Notes: generated by a model not told the origin, from the letters alone. 64,000 nt of DNA from Callorhinus ursinus (GCF_003265705.1 NW_020312785.1:133333772-133397771); one strand, 5' to 3'; numbered from the stretch's first letter, positions 36,582 through 47,277 are shown. Numbers and translations: made by a program.

Positions 36582-36686
36582 GAAATTAATGTAGCTACTC
36601 CTATTAAAATAACTTTATTTTGATTGGTGTTAACATGGTATATCTTTCTGTATCTTTTTACTTTTAACCTCTGTGTGTCTTTATAT

Positions 36687-36892
36687 ATATATATATTTTA
36701 AGATTTTATTTATTCATTTGAGACACAGAGATACAGAGAGAGAGAGAGAGCTTGAGCAGGGGGAGACGGAGAGGGAGAAGCAAGCTCCCCGCTGAGCCAG
36801 GAGCCTGATGTGGGGCTTGATCCCAGGACCCTGGGATCATGACCTGAGCCAAAGGCAGACACCCAACCATCTGAGCCACCCAGGTGCCCCTA
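36687..36892 (-). mobile_element. Can-SINE with 13-bp target-site duplication
   Basis: TGTGTCTTTATAT at 36674-36686 and 36893-36905. Reverse Can-SINE with the GAGCCACCCAGGTGCCCC head. The tail side has grown a TA-rich run. Confidence 0.94.
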
Positions 36893-37107
36893 TGTGTCTT
36901 TATATTTTAAACTGAGTTTTTTTTTTTTAGACAGCATATAATTACTCCACTCTGACAGTCTTTGTTTTTTAATTGGTATATTTAGACCATTGAAATTTAA
37001 AGTGGTTATTGATAGAGTTGGATTAATAGCTATCATACGTGTTACTGTTTTCTATTTGTTTTCCTTTTTCTTTGTTCCTTTTTCTTTCACTTTTTCTGCC
37101 TTTTGTG

Positions 37108-37274
37108 TTTTTGTTTGTTTGTTCAGAGAGGGAGAGAGACAGGGGTGGAGAGGCAGAGGGAGAGGGAAAGAGAGAATCTTAAGCATGGAGCCTGATATCA
37201 CAACCCAGGGATCATGACCTGAGCCAAAATCAAGAGTCAGATACTTAACCAACTGAGCCACCTAGGCACCTCAC
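37108..37274 (-). mobile_element. Can-SINE, older
   Basis: Reverse copy with GAGCCACCTAGGCACC head, ATCATGACCTGAGCC box region and GA-rich body. The A/T tail is degraded into GTTTGTTTGTT. Target duplication not evident. Confidence 0.85.
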
Positions 37275-37831
37275 CTTTTTGTGGGTTTTTTTCTCCACCT
37301 TTTTGGTTTTAATTGAGTATTTTATATGATTTTATTTCCTCTCAGCATATCGGTTATGCTTTCTTTTTAACTCTTTTTAGGGAAAAAAAGTTTTAGGAAA
37401 ATGGTTTTCCTAAATTGAACATATTGTTGCTATTATTATTTTGAACAAATTGTTTTCAGTTAAAGAATAAGACAATTTAAAGTTTATATTTTACCTTCAC
37501 TTAGCCATTCTCTGATGCTCTTCCTTTCTTTATGTTGATCCAAGTTTCTGCTCTACATCATTTTCCTTCTCTTTTAACATTTCTTGCAAGGTAAGTCTAC
37601 TAGTAACAAATCACTTTCTCCAATTCTCTCAAGTATATATCCCTCAATTTTTGAAGGATAATTTCACAGTGTACAGAATTGTAATTTGGTGTTTTTCTCT
37701 TACCACTAATTATTTCACTCCACTCTCCTCTTGCTTGCATGGTTTCTGAGCGGAATTGAATGAAATTCTTGTCTTTGCTCCTTTATTGATAAGGCACCCC
37801 CTACCACTAGGCTTCTTTCAACAATTTTTCT

Positions 37832-38199
37832 TTATCTTTGATTTTCTGTCTTAGCTTTTATCCTGCTTATTGTTCTCTGGGCTTCCTGGATCTTGATTTG
37901 GTATCTGACATTCATTTGGGGGAATGTCTCAGTCATTATTGCTTCAAATATCTCTCCTGTTCCTTTCTTCTCTCCTTGTATTCCCATTACACATAAATTA
38001 TACTTTTGTGGATTTCCCATAGATCTTGAATATTCTGTTCTTTTTTTTCCAGTCTTTTTTCTCTTTGCTTTTCAGTTTTAGAAGTTTCTATTAATATATC
38101 ATCAAGCACACAGATTCTTTCCTCAGCTGTGTCCAGTCTACTGATGAAACTATCAAAGGTATTTTTCATTTCTGTTACAGCATTTTTAATCTCCAGCAT
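37832..38199 (-). pseudogene. Ancient L1 ORF1 remnant
   Basis: Two overlapping open pieces in different frames: 38199-37987, heptad-rich (R-L-D-T-A-E-E-R-I) and 38020-37832 (I-Q-E-A-Q-R-T-I-S). They are the coiled coil and the following RNA-binding part of an old L1 ORF1, joined by a frameshift. Confidence 0.75.
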
Positions 38200-38240
38200 T
38201 TCTTTTTTTATTATTATTTCTTAGAATTTCTATCTCTCTG

Positions 38241-38441
38241 GGGCACCTGGGTGGCTCAGTTAAGCATCTGCATTTGGCTTGGGTCATGGTCTCAGGGTCC
38301 TGAAATAGAGCCCTTCATCGGGCTCCCTGTTCAATGGGGAGTCTGCTTCTCCCTCTCTTTCCACCTCTGCTCCCCCCCCACTTGTGCTCAAGCTCTCTCT
38401 CTCTCTCTCAAATAAATAAATAAAATCTTAAAAAAAAAAAA
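38241..38441 (+). mobile_element. Can-SINE with 18-bp target-site duplication
   Basis: AGAATTTCTATCTCTCTG at 38223-38240 recurs with one mismatch at 38442-38459. Head GGGCACCTGGGTGGCTCAG, with a short deletion after it; (CT)n run and poly(A) tail. Confidence 0.95.
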
Positions 38442-38549
38442 AGAATTTCCATCTCTCTGCTTCCAGTACCCATTTGTTCCTGAATGTTGCCTACTTTTAA
38501 AACTAGAGCCTTAGTATATTCAACATAGTTGTTTTAAATTCACAGTCTG

Positions 38550-39230
38550 GGTCATAGGGTAGTTCTATTTTTAAATTTTTGAGGAACCTCCACAGTGTTT
38601 TCCAAAGTGGCTGTACCCACAAAGACACAGATGTAGTGAAAAGAAGGGCCATATGAACCCCAATGTTCATAGCAGCAATGGTCGCAATAGCCAAACTGTG
38701 GAAAGAGCCGAGATGCCCTTCAACAGATGAATGGATAAAGAAGATGTGGTCCATATATACGATGGACTATTACTCAGCCATCAGAAAGGATGAATACCCA
38801 ACTGTTACATCAACATGGATGGGACTGGAGGAGATGATGCTAAGTGAAATAAGTCAAGCAGAGAAAGTCAATTATCATATGGTTTCACTTATTTGTGGAA
38901 CATACGGAATAGCATGGAGGACATTAGGAGAAGGAAGGGAAAAATGAAGGGGGGGAATTGGAGGGAGAGATGAACCATGAGAGACTATGGACTCCGAGAA
39001 ACAAACAGGGTTTTAGAGGGGAGGGGGGTGGGGGGATTGCTTAGCCCGGTGATGGGTATTAAGGAGGGCATGTACTGCATGGAGCACATGGAGCACTGTT
39101 TATACGAAAACAATGGATTGTGGATCACCACATCAAAAACTAATGATGTATTGTATGGTGACTAACATAACATAATAAAATTTAAAAAAAAAGAAAGAAA
39201 ATGCAAAACACCAAGAAAAAATAAATAAAT
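38550..39230 (+). mobile_element. 5'-inverted (twin-primed) L1 with 14-bp duplication
   Basis: AAATTCACAGTCTG at 38536-38549 and 39231-39244. 38550-38618 is ORF2 sequence in minus orientation; from 38619 the continuing ORF2 and 3' UTR read plus, to the tail near 39189. ORF2's last 94 codons (38663-38947) are open. The 3' UTR is the same subfamily as the full-length L1 at 5100. About 40 bp of A-rich mixed sequence follows the tail. Confidence 0.94.
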
Positions 39231-40244
39231 AAATTCACAGTCTGATCATTCCAACATCTCTGACATATATAGGTCTGTTTCTGATACTTACTCTGTCACT
39301 TCAAATTGTTTTTGCCTTTTAGTATGCCTTGTAATCTTTTGTGGAAAGGCAAACATGATGTACCAGGTAAAAGAAACTGTGGTAAATAAGCCTTTAGTAG
39401 TGTAGTGGTAAGGCATGTGGGGCTGGAGAGGGCAGTCTATAGCTCTATGCATAGGTCTCAGTCCTGGGCTTTGAGCCGCACAAGTGCTTCTCATTCTTTT
39501 CACCCCCTCACATGGTACATGATGGCTAAAGGGGAGCTAGAATTGGATATTTCCCTTCCCCCCACATGGAAGACTCCAGCAGGCTAGATTTGTTCCCTTC
39601 CCACTAATTGGTTAGGTTCTGAAAAACCACAATAGGTGAGGCTCTGGTAAAATAGTTTATCTTGAGGGCAAACTGCTAAGAACTGAATGCCCTGGCATAT
39701 TTCAAAATGGTTACTTTTTTTTTCCCCACTGAGGAAGCACAAAGGTATTTTTCTCCAGTCTTCACCATGAGAACCTGATAGAGCTCCTGTAGGTAAACTC
39801 ACAAAAGTGTGCTTCCCTCCTGCATGACTGGGTCCCCCCTAGAATTTCTCTCTCTCAGCTTGTTCACATTGAGGCTCCAGCAGTTCATCAATTACAGTTC
39901 AGGTGTTCCTACCCCAGCGCTAGTTCCTGTGGAGGTTTCTGCTCCATTAAGTTGTGATTCTTTGTATTCACCTGTCTCTCCAAATTTGGGGGCAGTGGTT
40001 TGCCCTGTGACCTCACTTCTCTAAGGGATCTAAGAAGAGTTATTAATTTTCTATTTGTTCAGCTTTTTACTTGTTGTGAGGATGGAATGTGACTTCTAAG
40101 CTCTTTACATGCCAGATAGGAAACTGGACCTATCCTCTACCTTTTTAAGAAAATGCTTTCTTTCAGCTGTCATTTTTAAAGAAGCGTAGACTGACAGATT
40201 TTCTGAGGCCATGAATGGATGGGCTTTAAAAATATATTTTTTTA

Positions 40245-40433
40245 GGGGCACCTGGGTGGCTCAGTCGTTGGGCATCTGCCTTTGGCTCGGGTCATGATCC
40301 CAGGGTCCTGGGATCGAGCCCCGCGTCAGGCTCCCGGCTCAGTGGGAGGCCTACTTCTCCCTCTCCCACTCCCCCTGCTTGTGTTCCCTCTCTCGCTGTG
40401 TCTCTTTCTGTCAAATAAATAAATAAAATCTTA
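40245..40433 (+). mobile_element. Can-SINE with 17-bp target-site duplication
   Basis: AAAAATATATTTTTTTA at 40228-40244 and 40434-40450. Intact head and box region; CpG-containing GGATCGAGCCCCGCGTC suggests a relatively young copy. Confidence 0.96.
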
Positions 40434-40608
40434 AAAAATATATTTTTTTAAAAAAAGAAGCCATTGATTTATGTTAATATTTGTACTCCTCTCTAATATC
40501 CTTATAAATAAAAAATTTTTAACATCTGTTATGAGTCATGAGGCATAACCACCTCTATTGGCTTGGAACATTGTCATTTTCTACCTGCCACTCCTCTTTT
40601 GCACTTTA

Positions 40609-40806
40609 TTTTTTTTTTTAAGATTTTATTTATTTATTTGACAGAGAGAGACACAGTGAGAGAGGGAACACAAGCAGAGGGAGTGGGAGAGGGAGAAGCA
40701 GGCTTCCTGCAGAGCAGGGAGCCCAATGCGGGGCTCGATCCCAGGACCCTAGGATCATGACCTGAGCCGAAGATCAGACGCTTAACGACTGAGCCACCCA
40801 GGAGCC
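40609..40806 (-). mobile_element. Can-SINE with 16-bp target-site duplication
   Basis: CCTCTTTTGCACTTTA at 40593-40608 and 40807-40822. Reverse copy with GAGCCACCCAGGAGCCC head. Confidence 0.97.
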
Positions 40807-40822
40807 CCTCTTTTGCACTTTA

Positions 40823-42869
40823 AAACTATGATGTGGCTATAGCTCAGAAGTGGAGTAAAGACCCTTTTAATTATCCAGATCTACATTTCCTGTTAACTGC
40901 TTTTCACTCTGTGTGAGGGTCCCTACATGCAGAGATTTCTGAAGGGAGGAAATTAAACTTCTCGCACTAGGGAAAATTCAGCTCTTAGAAAGTGTTTAAT
41001 GTTGCTGAAGTTGAACATGGACTTACTGTTATTAATAGAAAAATTGCTAATGATTGTAATGTTTCTCAGCATTACATCAGACTTTCTCCCTTTGGCAAAT
41101 CCCTTTGAAAATCAGAGTGGTTGTTGATACTCCCCAAAACACTTCTATGTTGTACCAGGTTGTGCAACTTTTCAACATAAAATGTTCCTTGAACAGCAGT
41201 TTGGCTCTTTCTGTTCACAGTTGTCTCCTTACTGGAAATTTTACATAAGAATGATGTATATGTTGAGGAGAATTTGTATTCTTTTTTTATTAACTCTCAG
41301 TATATGATCAGGGTCCATTGGATCTAGTTTTAGTTTTTGAGTTTCCTTTTTGTGCAGGGGTACAGGTTGATATTTCATCATGGCTTTTATCATTATTAGT
41401 GATTTTCAAAAGAGAAAAGAAAAAAATTTTAGCTACAACAGAATTTATTCTATCTTGTAATTATCATCAGGGCCCTTTTATAAATTTGAAATAATTATGG
41501 AATTTCAATAATCTTTGCTCTTTTATCATTACTTATCAATTTATTTCCAACTATGTTAAAAAGACTAAAACAAATTATTTAAATGGGAGAATGATAGAAT
41601 CACTTAACAAGATGATACAGTAGTAAAATATGTCATCACTAAACTATTTTTGCTAGTATTCCATAGATTAGCTCTCTCTGTCTCTCTCTCTCACACGCAA
41701 ACACATACACATACATGCACCCCTAGAATGTCTTTATTAGCTAAAATGAAAGAGAACATTGTTGATAATCTATTAGCTACCAGACATTGTTTTAGGAACT
41801 TTATGTAAATTCTATTATTTGAATCTCATAATATACCAATAAGATAATAATTAATTACTCCTGGTTTATCAATAAAGAAACTAAAGGCCTGAGAACATAT
41901 ACAGTGTTTTATACCTTACACTGTCTAGTATAGTAACTTATATCATGTAAACATTATATGTATTTTAATCAATAAATTATATTAGTTTGTTCAAGTAAAA
42001 TGTATATTTCAGATCCATATAAGATTTTGAATAAAATACATGTACATTTTTAATTATAAAAAAATACTGAGCATCTACTTTATATAAAACATGGTCCCTG
42101 TCTTTAAGGCACATTCTAGTTTTGCAGAGTGCTTAGACATATATAGAAGTAACCATAATACAAGGAAGAAAGTTCTGTGTCCTGGGATGCTGTGGTTTTG
42201 CAACAGAGATGGTTATTTCTCCTAGGTGGAGGAATCATCTGTGATGGTGAATGGTCTTGTAAATTCATCAGTGGGGAGAAAAAGGGTATTCCAGAAGAAG
42301 GGATTATTCCAAGCACACAGCTAAACATAGGAAAGAGGGCAGTTTACATGTGGCAAGCTAATTATAGGTATAAATATAATAATCTGCTTCTCTGGATTTC
42401 TGTGTTTTATGCCAATAATTTGTTTCTTACTGCAAAGTTTGCTTTTAGATAGCAAGCATTTATTTACTCTTATATTCATGGATATTTATTCTTTTTGTTA
42501 GTTTTACATGTTCATTGTGAATTATAGTCCTATATTGATAAATTTAATTTCTATGTGTTCTTAACGTTAAATGTAATCCTAAAACCTTAATACTAATGTC
42601 CATAGCTCTATTCGTTTTTCATTACCATAATATTAAGGTTAATAAAACAAATGTATGAGTAAATATTTATGTACAATTCATGTAGTTGGGATTCAACATT
42701 GAACCCATAAAAATCCAATTATTAATTGTTATTGCCAATAATTTTTACTAATTCACACACAGGTTTGCATATATCAAAATAAAATCTTAAAATAATTTTC
42801 TGTATTCTCTTTGGTTGTAGTCCTTTTTTGTTGAGTGTTACATAGGGATCCCACATGGAGGCAGCAGGC
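40823..42869. other. ZCWPW2: Intron, few recognisable elements
   Basis: AT-rich. It contains a CT/CA low-complexity run at 41672-41720, a diverged MIR at 41770-41910, and 42060-42370 resembling a common old mammalian repeat. No exon supported. Confidence 0.45.
41770..41910 (-). mobile_element. MIR-type SINE, diverged
   Basis: CCAGACATTGTTTTAGGAACTTTATGTAAATTC, AATCTCATAATA and AATAAAGAAACTAAAGGCCTGAGA (in pieces) follow the reverse MIR order. Confidence 0.55.
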
Positions 42870-43062
42870 ATAAAGATTAGAGACTTGCCGTCAATTGGGT
42901 CTGGTCCCACTGCATGGCCTCAGGCATGGTACTTAGCCTCAACTTTCTTGGCTGTGAAATGGTGATGGACTACATACTTTGCAAGATTATCATGAAGTTT
43001 AAATAAGATACTGTCTATGTAAAGTCTTTATCCCCTGTCTGGCATGGAGTGGATGTTCAAGT
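42870..43062 (+). mobile_element. MIR SINE
   Basis: TAAAGATTAGAGACTTGCC, TCTGGTCCCACTGCATGGCCTCAGGCATGGTACTTAGCC, TTGGCTGTGAAATGGTGATG, GTCTGGCATGGAGTGG (in pieces) follow the MIR consensus order. Confidence 0.7.
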
Positions 43063-43101
43063 AGAGATCACTGGGATTTCATTCCAGATCCCACATACTT
43101 G

Positions 43102-43134
43102 ATCGCTTCTCCGCCTTTTGGCTAAGATCAAGTG
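43102..43134 (+). pseudogene. RNU2 (fragment): U2 snRNA 5'-end retro-fragment (33 nt)
   Basis: ATCGCTTCTC, then CGCCTTTTGGCTAAGATCAAG and TG, match the first 33 nt of U2 snRNA from its exact 5' end with one substitution. It is flanked by CAGATCCCACATACTTG (43085-43101) and CAGATCCCATATACTTG (43135-43151), a 17-bp target-site duplication with one mismatch. There is no poly(A) tail and no U2 sequence after nt 33, so it is a 3'-truncated retropseudogene, not a functional snRNA. It ends 321 bp before exon C. Confidence 0.9.
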
Positions 43135-43151
43135 CAGATCCCATATACTTG

Positions 43152-43455
43152 AGAGTACATAAGCTGACCGGAACCTAGAATAAGATACACTAGATTCTAA
43201 CTCGAGAACATCTAACTAATTAGATTTAAGGGAGGAGGTTTGTCAAATAAGTATATGAATCCCTAATGCTATTACTTTTGGATTATTTTGTTCTACTCTG
43301 GGAAGTTGAGTTTGTTAGCATTTTGATCAAAAGAACCATTAAAAACACATACTACAGTATGAGAAAAGTAGAAAATTTTAATTGTGTAACATTGCACTTA
43401 TTTAAACAGGAGTGTAGGCATTTTTTTGAAACAACCATACTTTATTATCTTACAG
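43152..43455. other. ZCWPW2: Intron upstream of exon C, no feature seen
   Basis: Unassigned; ends with the splice acceptor of exon C. Confidence 0.5.
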
Positions 43456-43502
43456 ATAAATCCAAGGCAGATGGCAAAGTTGCTGTGGTAGCCAAGAAAA
43501 GG
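43456..43502 (+). CDS. ZCWPW2: ZCWPW2 internal coding exon C (short, linker after PWWP)
   Basis: Seen: 47 nt between a TTATCTTACAG acceptor and a GTAAGA donor. Joined to the single leftover G of exon B the first codon is GAT (Asp), and 15 further codons stay open: K-S-K-A-D-G-K-V-A-V-V-A-K-K-R, ending in phase 0. The position, splice phases and the D-K-S opening agree with the segment that follows the PWWP domain in human ZCWPW2. No domain is assigned to it; it starts the basic linker toward the poorly conserved C-terminal tail. The remaining coding exons were not recognised in the following 20.5 kb and presumably lie beyond the window. Confidence 0.83.
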
Positions 43503-44051
43503 GTAAGATCATGTTTCATTATATAAAATATGCAGACTTCAAATTCCATTTGATTAAAGCTATTTTTAAAAGAAAATTGAATTAATATTTAAAAGCAAAA
43601 TGACATATAATGAGTTTTTTCTTCTAAATGTTGGTTGAGTATATGTTTCCTTTCTTAGGTTGACACTAGAAATGTAATATTTATGACTACTTATATCAGT
43701 GTTATAGAATTATTAGAAATTAGAACAGTAGAAAAATTTAAAGTTAACAAGTTAGCAATTGCTTTTATTTACATTGTATTTCACGTACAAACTCTCATAT
43801 ACTAAAATATTTTTTGTGTACCATGTTATTGGAATGTGTGCAATCTCATGGAAAATTTAAACAATTAAAAACCACAGCTTAATATGGACTTTACCTTGAA
43901 GTTGAGAATAAGATCAGCCATTTATATCAACCTAAACCTAGATTTTTTAAATAAAATTTGTAAAGTCAATAGCATTTTAAAAGAATTTTAAAAATTTAAC
44001 ACATCATTCTGTGTATTGTATGCAGGGAGATGTTTAACTACTTATTGTCAA
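43503..44051. other. ZCWPW2: Intron after exon C, no feature seen
   Basis: AT-rich unassigned intron. Confidence 0.5.
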
Positions 44052-44063
44052 AACTATGATTGG

Positions 44064-44256
44064 AGCGCCTGGGTGGCTCAGTTGGTTAAGTGACTGCCTT
44101 CGGCTCAGGCCATGATCCCGGAGTCCTGGGATCGAGTCCCACATCAGGCTCCCTGCTTGGCGAGGAGCCTACTTCTCCCTCTGACCCTCTCCCCTCTCAT
44201 GTACTCTCTCTCTCTCATTCTTGCTCTCAAATAATAAATTAAAAAAAAAAAAACAG
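44064..44256 (+). mobile_element. Can-SINE with 12-bp target-site duplication
   Basis: AACTATGATTGG at 44052-44063 and 44257-44268. Head AGCGCCTGGGTGGCTCAG, tail AATAATAAATT plus poly(A). Confidence 0.95.
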
Positions 44257-44268
44257 AACTATGATTGG

Positions 44269-45472
44269 GATAGGATGAACTTTGACATTCTCCTCAAATG
44301 ACAGTATTCTTAACAGGACAGTACTTAAAAAGAGAAAGACCCAATGCTTAAATCAAATTCTTTTAGACAAATAATATATTGATGTCATAAGAAAAAGGAT
44401 TGTGATTGAAAGGAGAGCCTATCCCTCTAGTATTTCCTGTGTTGAATGGTGGGGTTGGTGCAGGGTGGGCCCAGGGAAGGTTGAGTGTGACCTGGCAGAA
44501 CAGAAAAAATGTCGGTCACAAACCTACAGATGGACAGGCAACAAGGTAAGCATCATTTTTGTATTCTGAGTATGTATATATCATGAATCCTTTTATTTTT
44601 GTATTATTTATTTATTTTTATCCTGAGTCCTTTTAAAATCTGATTTTGTTTTACCTTTTTGCTTTTTGACTTATAAAAGTACTCTGTACTTTTCACTGGC
44701 TAAATAATGTTGTTGCACCCTTGCAGAGAGGAATTCCATATCATAGAAGACAAGGTTGTCTCTTAAAAGGAAAGGAAATAGTACTTGTGTGTATGTCTGA
44801 CCATTTAGACAGGAACGTGTGAGCTAGTGCACGATTGTTAATGTGGGTGGAATTGTTTATTTTATTCTCTGCTAAAGGATATTTAGAATCAAAAAAGATA
44901 AAGATAATAACTAACATTTCTATATATTGCTTTATTTTTACCAGTGATTCTCAATGACTATGGTACTATTGTCTCTAGGACAGTGCTATTTAAAGTGTGA
45001 TCCGTGGACCAGAGCTAGTCTGTGAACTATTTATTATTGGTCTGCAATGAGCTAAGAGCAAAAACTGACAGGAACCATTTAGAAACTTGTATAGTAATTC
45101 AACAGAGTCATTTTTGTCTGTTGAGTGTAATGATAAAATGGAACTTATATTTTGTATTTATTTTCTATTCCACTTTTTTCCTAGTAACATTTTTAATTGT
45201 ATAGAATTATAGATCTTGGGCATACTGGGGGAAAAAACTGATCCTTTAACACAGATAATTTGAGAGACACTTCCCTATGTGTCTTGGAGTGTGTTAGGAA
45301 TTTGTAGAAGTGTCTTGGGCTACAGTGGTTTGGAGGAATACAGGGCTTTTTGTTGGGCAAAGGTAAGGAAACTAACTGTCTTGCAATGCATGGAACAAAA
45401 CTGTATCACAAAAAGTCATGCATTTGGCATGACTTTTGAATGTGCTGCTAGACTCAACAAACTACAAATATA
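44269..45472. other. ZCWPW2: Intron, mostly unassigned
   Basis: 44980-45090 (AGTGCTATTTAAAGTGTGATCCGTGGACC, in pieces) looks like the start of an old hAT DNA transposon. A GTAAGC donor-like site at 44556 has no exon evidence. Confidence 0.4.
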
Positions 45473-45778
45473 CAGTTGACCCTTGAACAACACAGGGTTG
45501 GAGCACTGACTGCTGCAGTCAAAAACCCATGTATAACATTTGACTCCCCTAAAACTTAACTACTAATAACCTATTGTCAACTGAAAGCCATAATAAAAAC
45601 ATAAACAATTAACACATATTTTGTATGTTATATGTATTATATATGGTATTCTTATAATAAAGTAAGCTAGAGAAAAGGAAATGTTAAAATCATAAGGAAG
45701 AGAATATACATATACAATACTGTACCGTAGAAAATCTGTGTGTAAAAGTTCAAACCTGTGGTGTTCAAGGGTCAACCG
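45473..45778 (+). mobile_element. Short Tigger-like DNA transposon (~306 bp)
   Basis: Terminal inverted repeats CAGTTGACCCTTGAACAACA and GTGTTCAAGGGTCAACCG face each other across an AT-rich noncoding interior. TA precedes the left end; the right TA copy has decayed. Confidence 0.85.
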
Positions 45779-45802
45779 TTAATTGTGCAGTGATTCAATA
45801 CA

Positions 45803-45840
45803 AAATAATACTGAAGTATAACATGTTAGACAAAAAGCCA
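45803..45840 (+). repeat. Donor copy of a 38-bp segment duplicated at 47216
   Basis: 37 of 38 bases match 47216-47253. It lies just downstream of the Tigger-like element. Confidence 0.9.
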
Positions 45841-46356
45841 AGGAATTTAGAAGACTTATTATAGAGCAGGAAACTGAAATGTAATAAACACACTGTTCTA
45901 GAAATTATTGAATAATTTACTTATTTTCTACTCAACATATTGGAACATATTTAACTACATATTTAGCTGTAAAGAGTAGAAGTGCAGTTACTGAGATAAC
46001 ATGGAAAACATTTACAAATCTGAAACAAGAAATTTGTGATGCCTTTTAACAGTCTTAAAATCAAATATTAGTAAATTGACAGATAAATGTATTGATCTCT
46101 TTGAATTTCAAAAAATAAACCTTTAGAAATATTTCATAGTATTACTACCCTTTATATATTTGTAACACTTTAGAATAATGCTAAGAAATCTGTTACAAAT
46201 ATTACAGATTGAAATTATTTTTAGATAGTCTGTTGTTTTCCAATCTTACTTTGATACTGTCCCCAAAGTCTACCTTAAAATTCTTTATTATATCTTATGT
46301 AATAAATTGCTTCTTTTTGTAATTTATTATCAAGATTATCCAGATAGTCTTCCTTG
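45841..46356. other. ZCWPW2: Intron, no feature seen
   Basis: AT-rich unassigned intron. Confidence 0.5.
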
Positions 46357-46570
46357 GGGCACCTGGGTGGCTCAGTTGATTGAGTGCCCCACTCTTGATT
46401 TCAGCTCAAGTCATGATCTCAGGGTGGTGAGGTTGAGCCCCGTGTCAGCCTCCGCACTCAACATGGCATCTGCTTGAGATTCTCTCTCTCTCCCTCTAGC
46501 CCTCTTCCCACTTGCACTCTCTTTTTCCTGTCTCTCTCTAAATAAATAAATAAAATCTTAAAAAAAAAAG
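46357..46570 (+). mobile_element. Can-SINE, older
   Basis: Head GGGCACCTGGGTGGCTCAG, GTCATGATCTCAGGGTGGTG box region, CT-rich body, (AAATA)n tail. Only weak flanking similarity. Confidence 0.92.
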
Positions 46571-47215
46571 ACATCTTTCCTCACGTATTAAAAGTTATGG
46601 TCAAATTATTTTCAAGTACTAGAGACTGAATGTGGCCCTGATGTGTTGTGGGATTTCTGTGACTAGGTCATCTCATGTCATAGCACACAGAGAATTATTT
46701 CCCCTATAGGGAATTATTTTGCCAGACTCATTTGGGAGAATATAATACTTCTCATTTTCTATGCTTGGGCATTCTATAATTTATTTTGGAATATTATCTC
46801 TCTTTCAATTAAGATTAGTTTCTTTTCTTTCATTATGTAAAATGTCTGATCTGTTACTACTTAACTTAAAAGTAGTTTCATGTCCTTGCCAACACCTGTT
46901 GTTTCTTGTGTTGTTGGGAATGCAAACTGGTAGAACCACTCTAGATAACAGTATGGAGATTCCTCAAAATGTTTAAAATAGAACTACCCTACCATCCAGC
47001 AATTGCACTGCTAGGTATTTATCCAAATGATACAAAAATACAGATTCAAAGGAATACATGCACCCTGATGTTTATGGCAGCATTATCAACAATAGCCAAA
47101 CTATAGAGGAGTCCAAATGTCCATCAACTGATGAATGAATGAAGGTGTGGCATGAATATATGTTATATTCATTGTATATGTATATACACATATATATTGG
47201 AATATGTTTATATTC

Positions 47216-47253
47216 AAATAATACTGAAGTATAACATGTTAGACAGAAAGCCA
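47216..47253 (+). repeat. 38-bp copy of 45803-45840 inside the L1
   Basis: 37 of 38 bases are identical, same strand, 1.4 kb downstream of the donor. It sits in a TA/GT-rich gap in the L1 where normal L1 sequence is missing. Confidence 0.88.
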
Positions 47254-47277
47254 TATTTCAGAATATTTCAGTATTTT

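Larger units (their letters stand above)
32185..40145 (-). mobile_element. Ancient near-full-length LINE-1, heavily interrupted
   Basis: Read on the minus strand it runs from a 5' UTR (about 40145 to 39245, continuing at 38549-38442), through ORF1 (38199-37832), to ORF2, which ends near 32185 at a truncated 3' end. The 5' UTR words (CAGCTTGTTCACATTGAGG, CAATTACAGTTCAGGTG, GCCCTGTGACCTCAC) are those of old mammalian L1M elements. Later arrivals inside it are an L1 at 32525-33037, a templated insert at 33488-33590, a Tigger at 35689-36161, a retrocopy at 36432-36581, Can-SINEs at 36687, 37108 and 38241, and an L1 at 38550-39230. All reading frames are broken. Confidence 0.88.

Noticed and set aside
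43102..43134. A functional U2 snRNA gene
   Set aside because: Only 33 nt are present and no snRNA promoter elements were seen; the flanking direct repeat marks it as an insertion.
44480..44555. Possible ZCWPW2 exon ending at a consensus-like AAG/GTAAGC donor
   Set aside because: No convincing acceptor, and the translation does not resemble the basic region expected after exon C.
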